Of a DNA stretch of 64,000 nucleotides, positions 10,579 to 24,296 are shown one piece after another (position 1 is the first letter of the stretch; each line of letters starts with the position of its first letter). The notes under the pieces were generated by a model, which was not told the origin of the DNA, did not search any database, and saw only the letters and a program-made list of their open reading frames with translations. A program made the translations under genes and the position numbers. The DNA comes from Chloranthus sessilifolius (Eukaryota; Streptophyta; Magnoliopsida; Chloranthales; Chloranthaceae): positions 69,831,604-69,895,603 of the forward strand of contig CM037587.1 in assembly GCA_021018995.1 (NCBI GenBank). The letters run 5' to 3'.

Positions 10579-13199
10579 GAATTGCTTCGGTAATGCTTTC
10601 CACAATCTCTGGGCCTAATATGAACTTTTCCCCAGTTTCGTCCTAGTTAAGTGGAGACTTGCATCTCCGACCGTACAACGCTTCCAATGGAGCCATTCTG
10701 ATGCTCGCCTGATAACTATTGTTATATGCAAACTCGATCAAGGGTACGTGATTATCTCATAATCCTTAAAAATCAAGCTCACAACCTCTGAGCATATCTT
10801 TAATAATTTGGTTCACTCTTTCAGTTTGCCCGTCCATCTATGGGTGAAATGCAGAACTGAAGTCCAATCTTGAACCCATTCCTTGTTGGAACCGTTGCCA
10901 AAATTTGGATGTATACAGTGGATCTCTATTTGAGATGATGCTAGCAGGAATGTCGTGCAGTCTAACTATCTCTTTGAGATATTGCTCTACAAGTTTGCCA
11001 ACCGTATACTTTGTGTTATGTGGCAGGAAGTGAGCTGACTTAGTCAATCTATCAATGACAACCAAGATAGCATTGTGGCCTTTCACTTTTCTCAGCAATG
11101 CCAAAATAAAATCCATGGAGATGGCTTCCCGTTTCTATTATGATATCGGTAATGTTGTAATAAACCTGAGGGATGTCGATGATCAACTTTTACCTGCTGA
11201 CAAACCAATCATTTTGAAACATACTCGGCGACACCTTTCTTTAAACCTTTCCATCAAAAACTTCTCTTAAGATCCTGGTACATCTTGATACTACTAGGGT
11301 GAATGGTACACTTTCATTTGTGAGCTTCTTCTAGAATATATGCTGAAGATTGTCATCTGTAGATATGCACAGACGACCTATGAATAGTAAGGCTTCGTCC
11401 TCCCAAATGGAGAAATAGGGTTTAATGCCATTGATCATGCTTGTCAGATTTTTGTGAGCTCCTCATCTTTCATCTGAAGCTCGCAGATGCCATTGAAAAT
11501 AGTCGATCTGATAGTAATATTGGCCAACAAGACCCCTGAGTCCTTCATCTCAATCTTTATGTCGTATAAGGATATATCTTCAAGCAATCTCCATCTGTGT
11601 ATTCTGGTGGTGAGATGGGACAACTGAGCTAATGTCTTCTGTCACATCTGCCACCACGTTCACCTTCCCAGGGTGATACTGGATGGAGCAATTGTAATCC
11701 TTAAGGAATTCTATCCATCTTCTTTGCCTCATATTCAAATCCTTTTGTGTAAACAAGTACTTGAGGATTTTATGATCAGTAAGGATCTTGAATGTCTCTC
11801 CACAAAGGTAATGCCTCCAAATCTTTAAAGCAAAAATGATAGCTCCCAACTCAAGATCATGCGTCGGATAATTCTTCTTGTGATCCTTGAGTTGTCTTGA
11901 TCCATAAGCGATAACCCTCTCGTTCTGGTTAAGTACGCAGCCCAATTCGTTGTATGATGCATCACTAAACACGACGAATCCTCCACCGCCTAAAGGTATG
12001 GCAAGTACTAGTGTGGAGGTCAGTTTTCTCTTAAGCTCTTGAAGGCTCTTTTCACATTATTCGCTCCACTAAAACTTGGCATCCTCCCTTGTGACCTGAG
12101 TGAGTGGCCCCAAAATCTTAGAGAATCCTTCCACGAATCTCTTGTAATAACTAGCTAACCCTAGAAAACTTTGTACTTCTGTCACTGTCTTTAGCTGTTC
12201 ACATTGTACAACGACTTGAATCTTGGCTGGGTCTACAGTTATGCCTGCCTCATAAATGACATGCCCCAGAAGGATAACTTGCTCTGGCCAAAATTCTCAT
12301 ATGCTCAACTTCGCATAAAACTGATGGTTGCGACGCATCTGTAGGGCGATATACAAGTGTTGCTTGTGCTCTTCCCTCGTCTTTGAATCGATGAGGATGT
12401 CATCAACGAAGACAACCTGACATTTATCAAGGTGTGGTCGGAACACTCTATTCATGAGATCCATGAATGATGTTTGAGCGTTTGTCAATCTGAAAGGCAT
12501 CACTAGGAATTCATAGTGGGCATATCTTGTACGAAAGTCAAATTTTGAAATGTCCTCAACTTTGATCTTCAACTGATGATAACTTGACCTCAAGTCAATA
12601 TTTGACAATAATTTTGCACCTTGGAGCTGATCAAAGAGGTCATCGATGCATGGAAGTGGATAGCAATTCTTGATTGTTACTTTATTCAACTAGTAGTAAT
12701 CAATGAAGAGTCTCATTGAACCGTCCTTTTTTACAAAAAGTATTAGTGCTCCCCATGGAGAAACACTAGGCCTAACGAATCCTTTGTCCAACAACTCTTG
12801 TAGTTGCTCCTTAAGTTCTTTCAATTCTGCTGGCACTATACAGTATAGTTCCATCGATATCGGTTCGGTGCCTGTAGCCAGCTCGATCGCAAACTAAACT
12901 TCCCGATTTGGTGGTAATCTTAGTAAGTCTTTGAGAAACACATCGATAAACTCGCATACGACGAGAATGTTTGGGAGGTTGTTCTTCTCTTCCCGTTGGC
13001 CCTGTATGAATGTGAGGTATCCATGACATCCATTTCTCATCAGACGTTCAACTTTAATGGTAGAGATGAATGGCGCAATGTTGGACTTGATGCTGTAGAA
13101 TCGAAAGGATTTCCCCTTTGGTGGATGAAAGGCAACCACCTTTCGAAGGCAATCGTCGTTTGCATGGTAAGCGGATACCCAATCCATCCCAAGGATTAC
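10579..13199 (-). pseudogene. Element 2 pol remnant, left piece: end of protease, RT, RNase H, integrase
   Basis: Leftward order: protease end (12894-13187; MDWVSAYHANDDCLRKVVAF, then LPPNREV), RT (about 12000-12800; [20 protein letters not shown] and [10 protein letters not shown]), RNase H (11580-11972; [50 protein letters not shown]), and integrase (to 10579; VVIDRLTKSAHFLPHN, LHDIPASIISNRDPLYTS). The integrase stops abruptly at the LTR of element 1. Similarity to elements 1 and A is high, but its LTR differs, so it belongs to a sister family. Confidence 0.87.
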
Positions 13200-14705
13200 T
13201 GATCAGTCACATAATATACCATTTTACCACCCTTAACTTAGTGTTGCTAAACCTTAGTCTGCTACTAATAAGTTACTAATGTGCAAATATTAAGAAAAAT
13301 AGCAAAAGAGAATTAAAATGTTAATATTTGTCAAAATGAACTCATAAAGCAATAAGAAAGATGATTGAACGAAAAAGATGGAATCATCGCCTACTGAAAA
13401 ATGGAAAATCGGGCTTTACGATTTTACGGAGTGCTGTAAAAAAAGTAGAAAATTGTTATTTATGATTCTTCAGAAGAAAAGCCGTTTAAGAGTGAAGTAC
13501 GATATAACAGAAGATGATCAATCGTAAATAAAGAATCATCCAGAGAGTAAAAGCTAGAAAATTGTGATTTATAATTTTACAAAAAGACGCTTTCTGAAGC
13601 TGCTATCACATGAGGATTTATACCGCCATGAGTAAAATTGGAAGAATTCTTGACTTAGAAGTCTAGCCAATCACGGATCTGAGAAGATTGATGAAGAAGA
13701 CTTTTAAAGCACTCTAATGCTAAAATAAAGGAAAAAATCTAGAAGTACATCAACTGTTGAAAGCAAGGAAAGATAAAATTAGGAATTAGAGTTATAATAG
13801 GACAAGTTGGTTTTAGTAGTTTCTTTTATTAGAATTAGGAATTTTGTAAACCGACCCCTTATGATCTATAAATAAGAGGGCTTGGTATAGGAATTAATCA
13901 TCGACGAAATTCTCAGCATCAATTAACAACTGAGGTTGTATTTTCTTCTGATTATTAGAGTAGTTTAGTTTAGATATCGAAGGTTCTTCGATCACAATTG
14001 ATGACATAGATTGAGAGTTGGAAGATTAGAGTAGATATCTGTAGTTTCTCAGAAGTAATTGACGACTGTGGCTGAGGGGTGAAAGATATAATTTTTATTG
14101 CTTTCTTGTTTAGATTTATTTTCATTGCAATTTCCTGCTTTGTAAACATCTTCAAATTTTAATTTGAATTGACGACTCAGGTTGAGGTTTGCAGATTAGT
14201 GTATGATTTTTATTTTTCATCTTTGATTTTCTAGAATTTGATTGACACCTAAATTTCTAGTAGATTAAAGATTAGTATAAATCTGTGTTGAAGGATTTTA
14301 GTTATTTGATTGACGCCCAAATTTTGGTAGATTAAAGATTAGTATAAATCTGTGTTGAAGGATTTTAGTTATTTGATTGACGCCCAAATTCAAGAAGATT
14401 GCAATACGGTTTAACGATATTTAAAATATGTAAACATCCGATAGCTGAAGATTGTGATTAACGACCATAATATGAAGGAGAATTTAGGATTTATTTTCTG
14501 CCATTTAGTTTAAGAAACTATTATGGGTTCATATTTCTCATGTAGTTTAGGATCTTAAAAGAGAAATATAAGTTTTCAAAAAATTAATATATATAATATA
14601 AAACATATTCTCGTGGGAATGATCCTATGCTAGTATTACAATTTCCATTGTTCGCTTGAAATAGGTTATGACTTAATTAGATACATACATAAGTAAGCCC
14701 AATCA
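13200..14705 (+). repeat. Element 3 5' LTR
   Basis: Starts TGATCAGTCAC and ends AAGCCCAATCA. It contains repeated TTGACGACT-type units (about 13920-14400). A block of about 67 bp (TAGATTAAAGATTAGT...) is present twice here but once in the 3' LTR, which accounts for the length difference. Confidence 0.92.
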
Positions 14706-14711
14706 AATTTT

Positions 14712-14729
14712 TTGCACCGTTGCAAGGAA
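14712..14729 (+). promoter_or_regulatory. Element 3 primer-binding site (tRNA-Asp type)
   Basis: TTGCACCGTTGCAAGGAA follows the 5' LTR after a short A/T run. It resembles TGGCGCCGTTGCCGGGGA, the aspartate-tRNA complement typical of Athila/Tat elements. Confidence 0.75.
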
Positions 14730-14961
14730 TAGCGAATTTTATATTTATATTAGATTAAGAAAGAAAGTATTTATCTTTCTCTTTTTATATTTCTTTATAT
14801 TTTTAATTTTCTTTGATCACTTCTTATGCTTTTGCAGGTTTAATCGGAGCAGTGACTCAAGGGTTCAACACTTCTGCTAGCCACAGAAATTAGAGGCTCA
14901 GGTTTGTCTCTCTTCCTGCCTTCTAAAAAAAAATTAATTATACATATAAATATTTATTTCA

Positions 14962-16279
14962 GATGCAAGGCCGAGATGAAACATCTTGGCCGAATCTAAA
15001 TATGACTCATCCCCCCAATGGAATTCCCAACTACACCCTGGTATCCAGCCATGTTGGAGACAGAGCAGGCCTTTGCCTCTCAGTGGAGTAGTGTTGAGAA
15101 TTCTTATAATTTTTAGTGGGACAATCCTTATGTCTTCCCAAGGGTAACCCAACAAGAATTATCTTATACTTACCCACAACATTCTCTGAATTCTCAACAA
15201 TCATATAGCCCATACTCATCTTTTGCGCAATAGCCATATCCTCAGAATGGGAACGATGGTGCAACTATAATCCAAATCCTCCAAGACTTGAAACAACATG
15301 CACACCATCACTCTAGGGAATTAGCTCAGCTATCTCAGATCTCCCAAAACTTACTCTTGTACTCAGTCCATTACAAATCTAGAAACCCGAATTGGGCAAC
15401 TAGCCTCGTAGTGGGAGGAAAGAGAGAGTAACCAAGCGAGTTTGCAGACACTAATTCCCACAGTTGAAGCTATTCAGACCTTAAGGAGTGGCCGGACTGT
15501 CGACAATAGAGTAGAGATGCCTACCCCAGTAGTTGTCCCTATGACAAAAGAAAAAGAGAATGAAGCCAAAGAAGAGACTCTCCCACAAGAAAAACCAAAA
15601 AAATTAGAAAATGAAAAATAAAAAAAGTAGAAAATAAAGAGGACAACACACCTAAACCTGTAACCGAAGTATCCTATGTACCGAAGTTACCATTCCCTGA
15701 TGCTTTTGGTGCACCATCCCCTTTTGATAAAAATCCAAAAAAATTAGAAGAAATTATTGAGATCTTCAAAGAGGTGAAGATCAATTTGCCCCTCTTGGAG
15801 GCAATTAAACAGGTCCCAGCCTATGCACAATTCCTAAAGGAGATGTGTACGCGGAAACGGAAATGGCGAAACAATATCTCGCAAAACTTTTTTCGACTAA
15901 GCAAGTAAGCTCAATCTTGCAAGCTAGAACTCCGCCTAAGCTTAAGGATCCTGGGGTGCCTACAATTCCATGTATCATACGCAATCATGCAATACTTCTG
16001 GATCTAGGAGCTAGCGTAAATCTGATACCATACTCTGTTTACGAAAAATTAGGGCTAGGAGATATGAGGCCTACTTCAGTAACTCTTCAATTAGCCGATA
16101 GATCAGAAAGAAAGCCTGTAGAAATTATTAAAGATCTAATGGTTTGGGTTAACAAATTTGCTTTCCCTGTCGATTTTCTGATGCTAGACATAGAACCATG
16201 TTTAAAATGTCCAACGCAAATTCCCGTTATACTCGGTAGACCATTCTTGGCCATGGCCAATGCTTGTATAAACTTCTAA
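14962..16279 (+). pseudogene. Element 3 gag end and protease remnant
   Basis: The region between the leader and the protease is short for this clade. It includes the stretch near 15770-15850 (VKINLPLLEAIKQVPAYAQF) that normally precedes the protease in Athila/Tat elements. The protease block follows at 15845-16279: LLDLGASVNLIPYSVYEKLG, TLQLADRS, FPVDF and VILGRPFLA, all hallmarks of this clade. An undecayed gag core was not recognised, so gag may be shortened as well as broken. Confidence 0.8.
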
Positions 16280-18137
16280 ACCGGGGTAATGAGGTTTCTT
16301 TTAGAGATATGCAAATTCAATTAAATATCTTCACTGCAGTCAACCAGATGGCTTCAATAGAAGATGAGGAATGCTTCAACATAGATGAATTGAAGAATTA
16401 GTAGTATACCTCTAGTCTTATCAAAGGATGCACTTAAGACTGCATCATGGTATACGGACTTGGAAGAATCGGACCACCAATTGAAGGAAGTGATTTTTCT
16501 GATAGACACTTTTATCTGTGAACTCCAATCCAAGACTTGGAAACCATGGATAGAACTTCTACCCATTATTTCCAACGAGTCGTTACAACCATCTATCCAA
16601 AAAGCATCATCCTTGGATTTGAAATTACTTCTTGTTACCCTTAAATGGACTTTTCTTAGGCCTAACGAAACTCTCCCAGTAATTATTTCATTTGCTCTTA
16701 ACAAGGAACAAGTGAGTAGGTTATTGGCCACACTTGTGAAGTATAAGCGAGGAAGAGGATGGACTGTCGCTGACCTTAAAGAGCTTGACCCCTCGATATG
16801 TATGCATCGTATTCATTTGGAGGATAATGCCAAAACCTCACGAGAAAGCCAGTGATGGGTAAATCCAAATATGAGGGAAGTTGTTCAAAAGGAAATCGTG
16901 AAACTATTAGACATAGGTATTATCTACCCGATTTCTGACAGTGAGTGGGTGAGTCCCATCCAGGTAGTCCCAAAGAAATATGAGATTACTATGAAAGAAA
17001 ATGTAGCCGGTGAGTTGGTACCATTATGCAAAACCACAGGGTGGCGTGTATGCATTGACTATCAGAAGCTCAACTTAATGACACGCAAAGATCATTTTCC
17101 ATTACTCTTCATCGGCCAAATTTTGGAAAAACTTGTGGGCCAGGAGCATTTTTGCTTTTTAGGCGGATATTCAAGGTATAATCAAGTTCCGATTTACCCA
17201 AAAGACCCAGAGAAGACTACCTTCATGTGTCCTTTTGGAACGTTCACTTATCGTCGCATGCCCTTTGGGTTATGCAATGCCCCTGCAACATTCCAAAGAT
17301 GCATTATGGCAATCTTTTCCGATATGATAGACAAGTTTCTTGAAGTATTCATGGATGATTTTTTAGTATTTGGCCGAACTTTTGATATTTGTCTTTATCA
17401 TCTTTCCCTCGTCTTAGAAAGATGCGAAGAAACTAATTTAGTGCTAAGTTGGGAGAAGAGCCATTTTATGGTTCAAGACGGCATAGTCTTAGGGCATATT
17501 GTCTCTAAAAGAGGAATAGAAGTTGACAGGGCTAAAATCGATGTAATAAAAAGTCTACCATCACCAACTTTGATATGGCAGATTCGATCTTTCCGGGGCC
17601 ATGCCGGCTTCTATCACTGCTTTATCAAAGATTTTTCCAAAATCTCGAGACCACTATGCCATCTATTAGCAATTGATGTACCCTTTCACTTTGATGATGC
17701 CTGCCTTGACACATTAAACAAGATTAAAGCACTTCTCTCATCTGCACCAGTCATTCAACTGCCAAACTACTCGCTACCTTTCGAAGTAATGTGCGACGGT
17801 TCTGATTAAGCAATAGGTGCCGTCTTAGGACAACGGAGAGACAAGGTCCCTCATGTAATTTATTATGCAAGTCGAACCTTGATCGAAGCTCAGGTTAACT
17901 ATACAACCACTGAGAAGGAGCTTCTCACTGTAGTCTTTGCTTTGGATAAATTCCGACCGTACCTATTGGGATCTAGGATTATTATCTTCTCTGATCATTC
18001 TGCACTAAAATACCTGCTATATAAAAAGGATGCTAATCTGAGACTAATCAGGTGGATCATTCTTTGTAGGAATTCAACTTTGAGATTAAGGATAAAAAGG
18101 GAGTTGAAAATGTGGGGGCTGATCACATGTCCAAAAT
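16280..18137 (+). pseudogene. Element 3 RT and RNase H remnant
   Basis: The RT (16871-17720) shows VVPKK, TGWRVCIDYQKLN, KDHFPLLFI, FMCPFGTFTYRRMPFGLCNA and EVFMDDFLVFG, the Athila/Tat signature rather than the chromovirus one. RNase H-type blocks follow (17760-18137): CDGSD, TTEKELLTVVFALDKFRPYL, FSDHSALKYLL and ADHMSKIE. 16280-16870 holds the N-terminal linker. Broken several times. Confidence 0.87.
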
Positions 18138-18399
18138 AGAGTTGCCTGAAACCATCAGTAAAGAGCCTCTACATGACACCTTTCCGAATGAGAAACTTTT
18201 TGTCATCCAAGCAACAGTACCATGGTATGCCAATATCGTGAATTATTTGGCAACAGGTAAGATTCCCTCGACTTGGTCCAATCAGGATAAATATATTTTC
18301 TTTTCTGACATAAAATACTATATTTGGTAGGATCCTGGTCTATTTAAAATATGCCCAGACCAAATAATTAAGAAATGTGTGCCCGATAGTGACACCTAT

Positions 18400-19510
18400 A
18401 ATATTTTATAATTTTGTCACACATATGCTTGTGGGGGCCACTTTGGTGGAAGGAAAATGGCTGCCAAAGTACTGCAATCGAGATTTTATTGGCCATCGCT
18501 ATTTAAGGATGCCCAGAATTTTTGTCAAGCTTGCAATCGGTGCCAAAACTTAGGAGCCATGTCCCGAAGGAACATGATGCGCCTTCAATCGATTTTGGTC
18601 ACATAACCCTTTGATGTATAGGGCATTGACTTCATGGGCCCCTTTCCACCTACGTTAAAATTCATATACATACTTGTAGCCATTGGCTACGTATCAAAAT
18701 AGGTAGAAGCAACAACTACATGAACAAATGACAATAAGTTGGTAATTTCTTTCATCAAAGAAAGTATATTTGCACGGTTTGGAACCCCATGAGCTATTAT
18801 AAGTGATGGAGGTAGCCATTTTTGCAACAAGTATTTTGAGAGCTTGCTCAAGAAATATGGTGTGACTCATAAAATTGTAACCCCCTATCACCCGCAAACT
18901 AGCAGACAAGTTGAGGTTTTCAACCGAGAAATAAAGAGAATTTTGGAAAGAATTGTACGACCTGATAGAAAAGACTAGTCCCTAAGACTGAATGATGCCT
19001 TGTGGGTATACAGGACAACCTATAAAACACTCATTGGCATGTCTCCTTATAGGTTGGTATATGGAAGAGCCTGTCATTTACCTGTAGAGTTAGAACATAG
19101 AGCTCTATGGGAAATCAAAGCATTGAATTTCAAGCTGGATGCATCTGGGGAACAATGAAAACTTGAACTTAATGAGCTAGAGGAAATTCGCAATGATACC
19201 AAAATGCTCGAATTTATAAGGCCAAAACAAAAGCATTTCACAATAAGTACATTCTGAGGAAAAGGTTTGAGCCAGGTCAACAAGTTTGGTTATATAATTC
19301 AAGGTTAAAACTATTCCTAGGGAAACTACGAAGTCGTTGGGACAGACCATATAATGTTGTGAAAGCATTCCCCTATGGGGCTATAACCATTCAGGATCCC
19401 AAAGACAATTGTGTCGTTAAAGTTAATGGGCAGAGAGTCAAACTGATGACATCTTCAAAAGAAAAAGGGGCAGTGGCCACAATGTCACAAAGAGACCCGG
19501 AGTATAACTG
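18400..19510 (+). pseudogene. Element 3 integrase remnant
   Basis: Recognisable pieces are a zinc-binding region with AYACGGHFGGRKMAAK-like and CNRCQ-like blocks near 18420-18550, a DFMGPFP-type block near 18630, TPYHPQTS near 18880, and the C-terminal WDRPYNVV and GAITIQDP blocks near 19340-19400. No chromodomain follows. Broken. Confidence 0.8.
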
Positions 19511-22485
19511 ATAACTCCCAGGCATCGTCGAGCTACCAGCTCATCTGTAGCAAATTAGAGTATAATAGTTACAACGACAAATTTTATGATACATCGAATT
19601 GTAGTGATTACGATTCGTAGTATCTACGATTTTGTCGACGGATTTGGTAGCTTAAGTATTCTTCCATGAACAATCGTAGTGTTTACGATTGCAAAGAGAA
19701 CGCTTTGTCCAGGTCGCCCATTTGTTATCAGAAAGGCACAACTTCTGATACCAAATGTGTTACCTCGATTCACTCTACAGAAACACACTCCTTAGCAATT
19801 AATAGACCTACAAACTGATTTGAATGATTCAACGCCAACCCATAATGTCCATTTATGGCAACCTTCCAATTCTCGGCCTGGAAAGATTATAAATAAGCAA
19901 GTTACCGCTTGACACATTCATTCCATTCTTTTCACATTCTTCCACAACCAACACTCTTGCCATGGAAAAACCACCGAGTTAGTCTGAGATTGCTGACGCA
20001 TTTGAGCAGCTTCTCAGTCGAGAAGTCGAAGCAATCTCTGCACTCCTCAAAGAAAGAGGGTGGTTGATTGATGAATTTCTATCCCTTCTCCCCTCCTCGG
20101 AGCCAACTGCTGGTACATCCCCTCTGTCTCCCAAAAATCATAAATCCTCTTCATCTGATACTTCTCCTCCAACTTCTTAAACTACCCTTTTCCCTTTTTC
20201 CCTTTGGTTACACCTACCCAAGGGAAGTCAATCATCTTTTAGGGGCATCAAAATTTGGGTTAGAAGCCGAGGACCGATCTTTATCGAAGACATCATTTCT
20301 CGGACGTTGCTACCAGTATCATACAGTGTGTGTCTAGATTTTTCCTAGGATTATTTCTTATTATGTAATTATTTTTTAATTTCTCTCTATAGTTTTCTTT
20401 TCATGTTCATTGTAAATATTCAGATAATATATGGCATTTACTTTTAACTAACTTTCTAACTGTGTAATTGTTCCTAATCTTTCTTTTTCAATTTTTTGTT
20501 ATTGATATCTCTAAGAATAAAATGGAAGTATTTTCTCAAAGTTTGGGGGACATTCTTTAAAGTTTTTTTTTCACATCCGGTATACAATCAGTAATATCAG
20601 TAATTCACAGGTAAATAAATTTTGAGTGTCCCCTCTTTTTGTGCCAATAAGGGCATTGTCCAAATTAAGTTTCGGGGTATAAACAATTTTTGTGTATAGT
20701 AGTTAGTATATTAGTATATTAATTTGTTAGTTAGTTTTATTTAGTTTTCTTTTTGCATAATTCTTCCCTCTGATTTTTAAAATAGTTTTTTTATAGTTAA
20801 CCATTATATGTGAATTATGATAGAAAAAAATTACGAATCTTGAAAACTTACAATCCATCATAGTAGAAGTTCAGTAATCAAGCATATAGAACAGTGCAAT
20901 TCATGTTTTAGCTCATTGAACTTTGTATTAGATTGAATGTTTGAAACAATAGATTGATCTGAACTACAACATTTATACTACAGTTTCAAAATTATAAACC
21001 AGTGAGCATCAGAGACTAATTTTTCCTTTTCTTGTGAGAGAGACTGCTTCTATTCAAGTCAAAATTTCTTTGAACTTCTTTACTTCTTTTATGAAATCTC
21101 ATATTGTTGAATTCAAAATCAAAATATTCTATGACTATGACAACCTAATTTTTTTTCTAGAACTATCTATTAGAAGCATTAAAACAAAAGGGCATCTATG
21201 CTAGTAAATTCTAAAGATGATTAAAGACCATCTTTTGTTTAAAATAGAGCCAAAAAGCCAAAATCTTAGAAAATAACTTATCCTTTGAACTCTTATTAAA
21301 AGCCCAAACTGAATTTCTTTGTACCAAAACTCTTGAAAACCTTTAACCATAAGTATTACCCAAAGCTTTCAACCTTTAACCCTTACATTTTTTAGAGTTT
21401 AGAATACAAAAGAAGGGAAGAAGAGGGAGTGAAAGGAGTAAAAATCAACAGATAAGGGGAATGCTGAAAAAAGGGTTTAACTGAAGAAAAATATTAAAAA
21501 AAATAAAAATATGAGAAAAGATGGAAAAACGATTTCTGAAAGGAAAGAGCTTTCGAAAAGAAGGAAAATCGTAAAAAGACAATTTTAGATCAAAATGGAA
21601 TTTTACAAAAAAATAGAAATGGGAAGAAGCATCTAAATTCGTGGATAGTTCTGAAGTAGAAAAAAAGAAAAATATGGGAGAAAGAGGAACTAAATTCTTA
21701 GAAAAATTTTGAATCTTTTTCTACCTTTCTTTGACACCTTCTAAAATCCAAAGCCCCATTACAAGCTGAAGGAAAGACCTTTTTGATTTTCGACTTGCAA
21801 AAGCATAAGCCTAGTAGAGATATGAATAATAGAAACTATGGATTGCATAGGTAATCATATGAATAGAATAGATTACCTTTCCATTAGATTAAAATTTTTT
21901 TGCAATTATCTTTTGAATGAATTCTTCTAAATACATTGAGAGAACCCAAATGTTTTTAATTTTTTTTCTGAGAGTATGCCAATAGTGTGAGTTTTTGAAT
22001 GAAAGTATTTTCTAATACTCAAGTTTAAAAAAATTTATGAAGAATAAATTGTTCACTAATGCATACACTCCGTGCTTACTGTGAATTGAAATTGTTAGAG
22101 TTCTAATCAAGGATAATTGTTATAATGGAAAGCAAGGATAAAAGGTTGGTAATTTTAGAAAATCATAACAACCAAGTGATGATCAACTTAGTTAACTTAG
22201 CTTTTGTACGAAAATCATTTCAGATTTTAAACCTCTTGTTTCCTCTGTAAATTTTAAAAAATATTTTGAAAAATCCAAAAACATTTAAAGTTTGTAGGTA
22301 ACTTCATTGAAAACCTTCAGGAAACTACCACTCCTTCACTAGGGATCACCTTGGGGTTTTAAAGGCTTGTTGCATCTGCTAAATACAATCGTGCTCTCTA
22401 TGAAAGTGACATTTAAATTATTAGTATTAAGATATTTTATATTTCCTTGTTTGCTATGGACTAGCAAAGCGTAAGTTTGGGGGTG
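19511..22485 (+). other. Element 3 3' region with small ORF remnant and polypurine tracts
   Basis: A small frame starting MEKPPS near 19962 and continuing with EIADAFEQLLSREVEAISAL to about 20180 lies where Athila elements carry an extra or env-like ORF. It is too short and decayed to identify. The remaining 2 kb is AT-rich. It includes CATTGTCCAAATTAAGTTT plus CGGGG near 20655, a clade-typical internal purine block, and AAGTTTGGGGGTG at 22473-22485 just before the 3' LTR. Homologous sequence occurs on the minus strand at 34234-35170. Confidence 0.7.
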
Positions 22486-23925
22486 TGATCAGTCACATAA
22501 TATACCATTTTACCACCTTTAACTTAGTGATGCTAGACCTTAGTTTGCTACTAATAAGTTATTGATGTACAGATATTAGGAAAAATAGTAAAAGAGAACC
22601 AAAATATTAATATTTGTCAAAATGAACTCATAAAGTAATAAGAAAGACGATTGAACAAAAAAGACGAAATCATCGCCTACTGAAAGACAGAAAATCATAC
22701 TTTACGATTTTGCGGAGTGCTGTAAAGAAAGTAGAAAATCATAATTTATGATGCTTCAGAAGAAAAGTCGTTCAAGAGTGAAGTATGATATAACAGAAGA
22801 CGATAAATTGCACATAAAGAATCGTCCAGAGAGTAAATGCAAGAAAATCGTGATTTACGATTTTACAAAAAGATGTTTTCTGAAGCTATTTTCAGGTGAG
22901 AATTTACACCGCTATGAGTATAATTAGAAGAATTCTTAACTTAGAAGTTTGACCAATCACAGAGTTGAGAAGATTGACGAAGAAGACATTTAAAGGACTC
23001 TATTACTGAAATAAAGGAGAAAATTCAGAAGTACATCAACTGTTGAAAGCAAAGAAAATAAAATTAGAAATTAGAGTTATAATAGGACACTTTGGGTTTA
23101 GTAGTTTCTTTTATTGGAATTAGGAGTTTTATAAATCGAACCCTTATGATCTATAAATAAGAGGGCATGGTATAGGAATTAATCATCGAAGAAATTCTCA
23201 GCATCAATTGACAACTGAGGTTGTGTTTTCTTCTGATCATTAGAGTAGTTTAGTTTAGATACCCAAGGTTCCTCGATCATAATTGACGACTAGGATTGAG
23301 AGATGGAAGATTAGAGTAAACATCTGTAGTTTCTTAGAAGCAATTCACGACTGCAGGTGAGGGGTGAAAGATATAATTTTATTGCTTTCTAGTTTAGATT
23401 TATTTTCATTGCAATTTCCTACTTTGTAAACATCTTCAAATTTTAATTTGAATTGACAACTTAGGTTGAGGTTTGCAGATTAGTGTAATGGTTTTTATTT
23501 TTCATCTTTGACTTTCTAAAATTTGATTGACACCCAAATTTCTGGTAGATTAAAGATTAGTATAAATCTGTGTTGAAGGATTTTAGTTATTTGATTGACG
23601 CCCAAAATTTAGAAGACTACAAAACGGTGTAACGATATTTTAAATATGTAAAATCCGATAGCTGAAGATTGTGACTGACGTCAACAATGTGAAGAAAGAG
23701 GATTTAGAATTTATTTTCTGCAATTTAGTTTAAGAAACCATTCTTTATTCATATTTCTCATGTAGTTTAGGATCTTAAAAGAGAAATATAAGTTTTCAGA
23801 AAATTAATATATATAATGTAAAACATATCCTCGTGGGAATGATCCTATGCTAGTATTACAATTTCTATTGTCTGTTTGCAATAGGTTATAACTTAATTAG
23901 ATACATACATAAGTAAGCCTGATCA
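22486..23925 (+). repeat. Element 3 3' LTR
   Basis: Matches 13200-14705 end to end apart from the 67-bp block present once here. Starts TGATCAGTCAC, ends AAGCCTGATCA, and is followed by the ATTAC target duplication. Confidence 0.92.
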
Positions 23926-24155
23926 ATTACGTCAAACCCTTGCATGTCCAATGATAACCAACCTACAGACAGTGTCGGTATTCACTGAATCTCCCATAGG
24001 GACCGACACTACCAGGATGAAGTCTAAATGTTGTGGGGCGATTCTCAATTCACTCACGAATTGAGAGGTTACAAAAGAGTGAGTAGATCTAGGGTCTATC
24101 AACACTCGTGACTCATGCTGACAAATGTCGCACCTTTGGTACAATTGTAAGGTAC
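23926..24155 (-). pseudogene. Element 2 protease start (right piece)
   Basis: Leftward: MYQRCDICQHESRVLIDPRS, THSFVTSQFVSELRI and FILVVSVPMGDSVNTDT, the retroviral-type aspartyl-protease region of Ty3/gypsy elements. It is cut by element 3 at the ATTAC duplication and resumes at 13199. Confidence 0.85.
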
Positions 24156-24296
24156 CTAGGGTTCATACATTTTCGTTAATTAATAGTGCACAATTGATGT
24201 AGCAAGCATGCAATAACACTATTTAGCTTAAAGTTCTAATAATATTTGCTACTTGAAAGGAAAGATGAATGTTTTGACCTATAAGGTGATTCATAC
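24156..24296 (-). other. Intron-like gap between element 2 gag and protease
   Basis: The minus strand reads CAAG/GTATGAATC and, 141 bases later, CCCTAG/GTACC. The gap in element 1 has the same ends. Confidence 0.6.

Larger units (their letters stand above)
13200..23925 (+). mobile_element. Element 3: Athila/Tat-type Ty3/gypsy element, both LTRs present
   Basis: LTRs of 1506 bp (13200-14705) and 1440 bp (22486-23925) begin TGATCAGTCAC and end AATCA or GATCA. A perfect 5-bp target duplication ATTAC lies at 13195-13199 and 23926-23930. The internal region has an aspartate-tRNA primer site, a short gag, protease, RT, RNase H, integrase, a small 3' ORF and a 2 kb AT-rich tail. By eye about nine bases in ten agree between the LTR starts, suggesting insertion some millions of years ago (inference). 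The coding regions are broken several times. Confidence 0.92.
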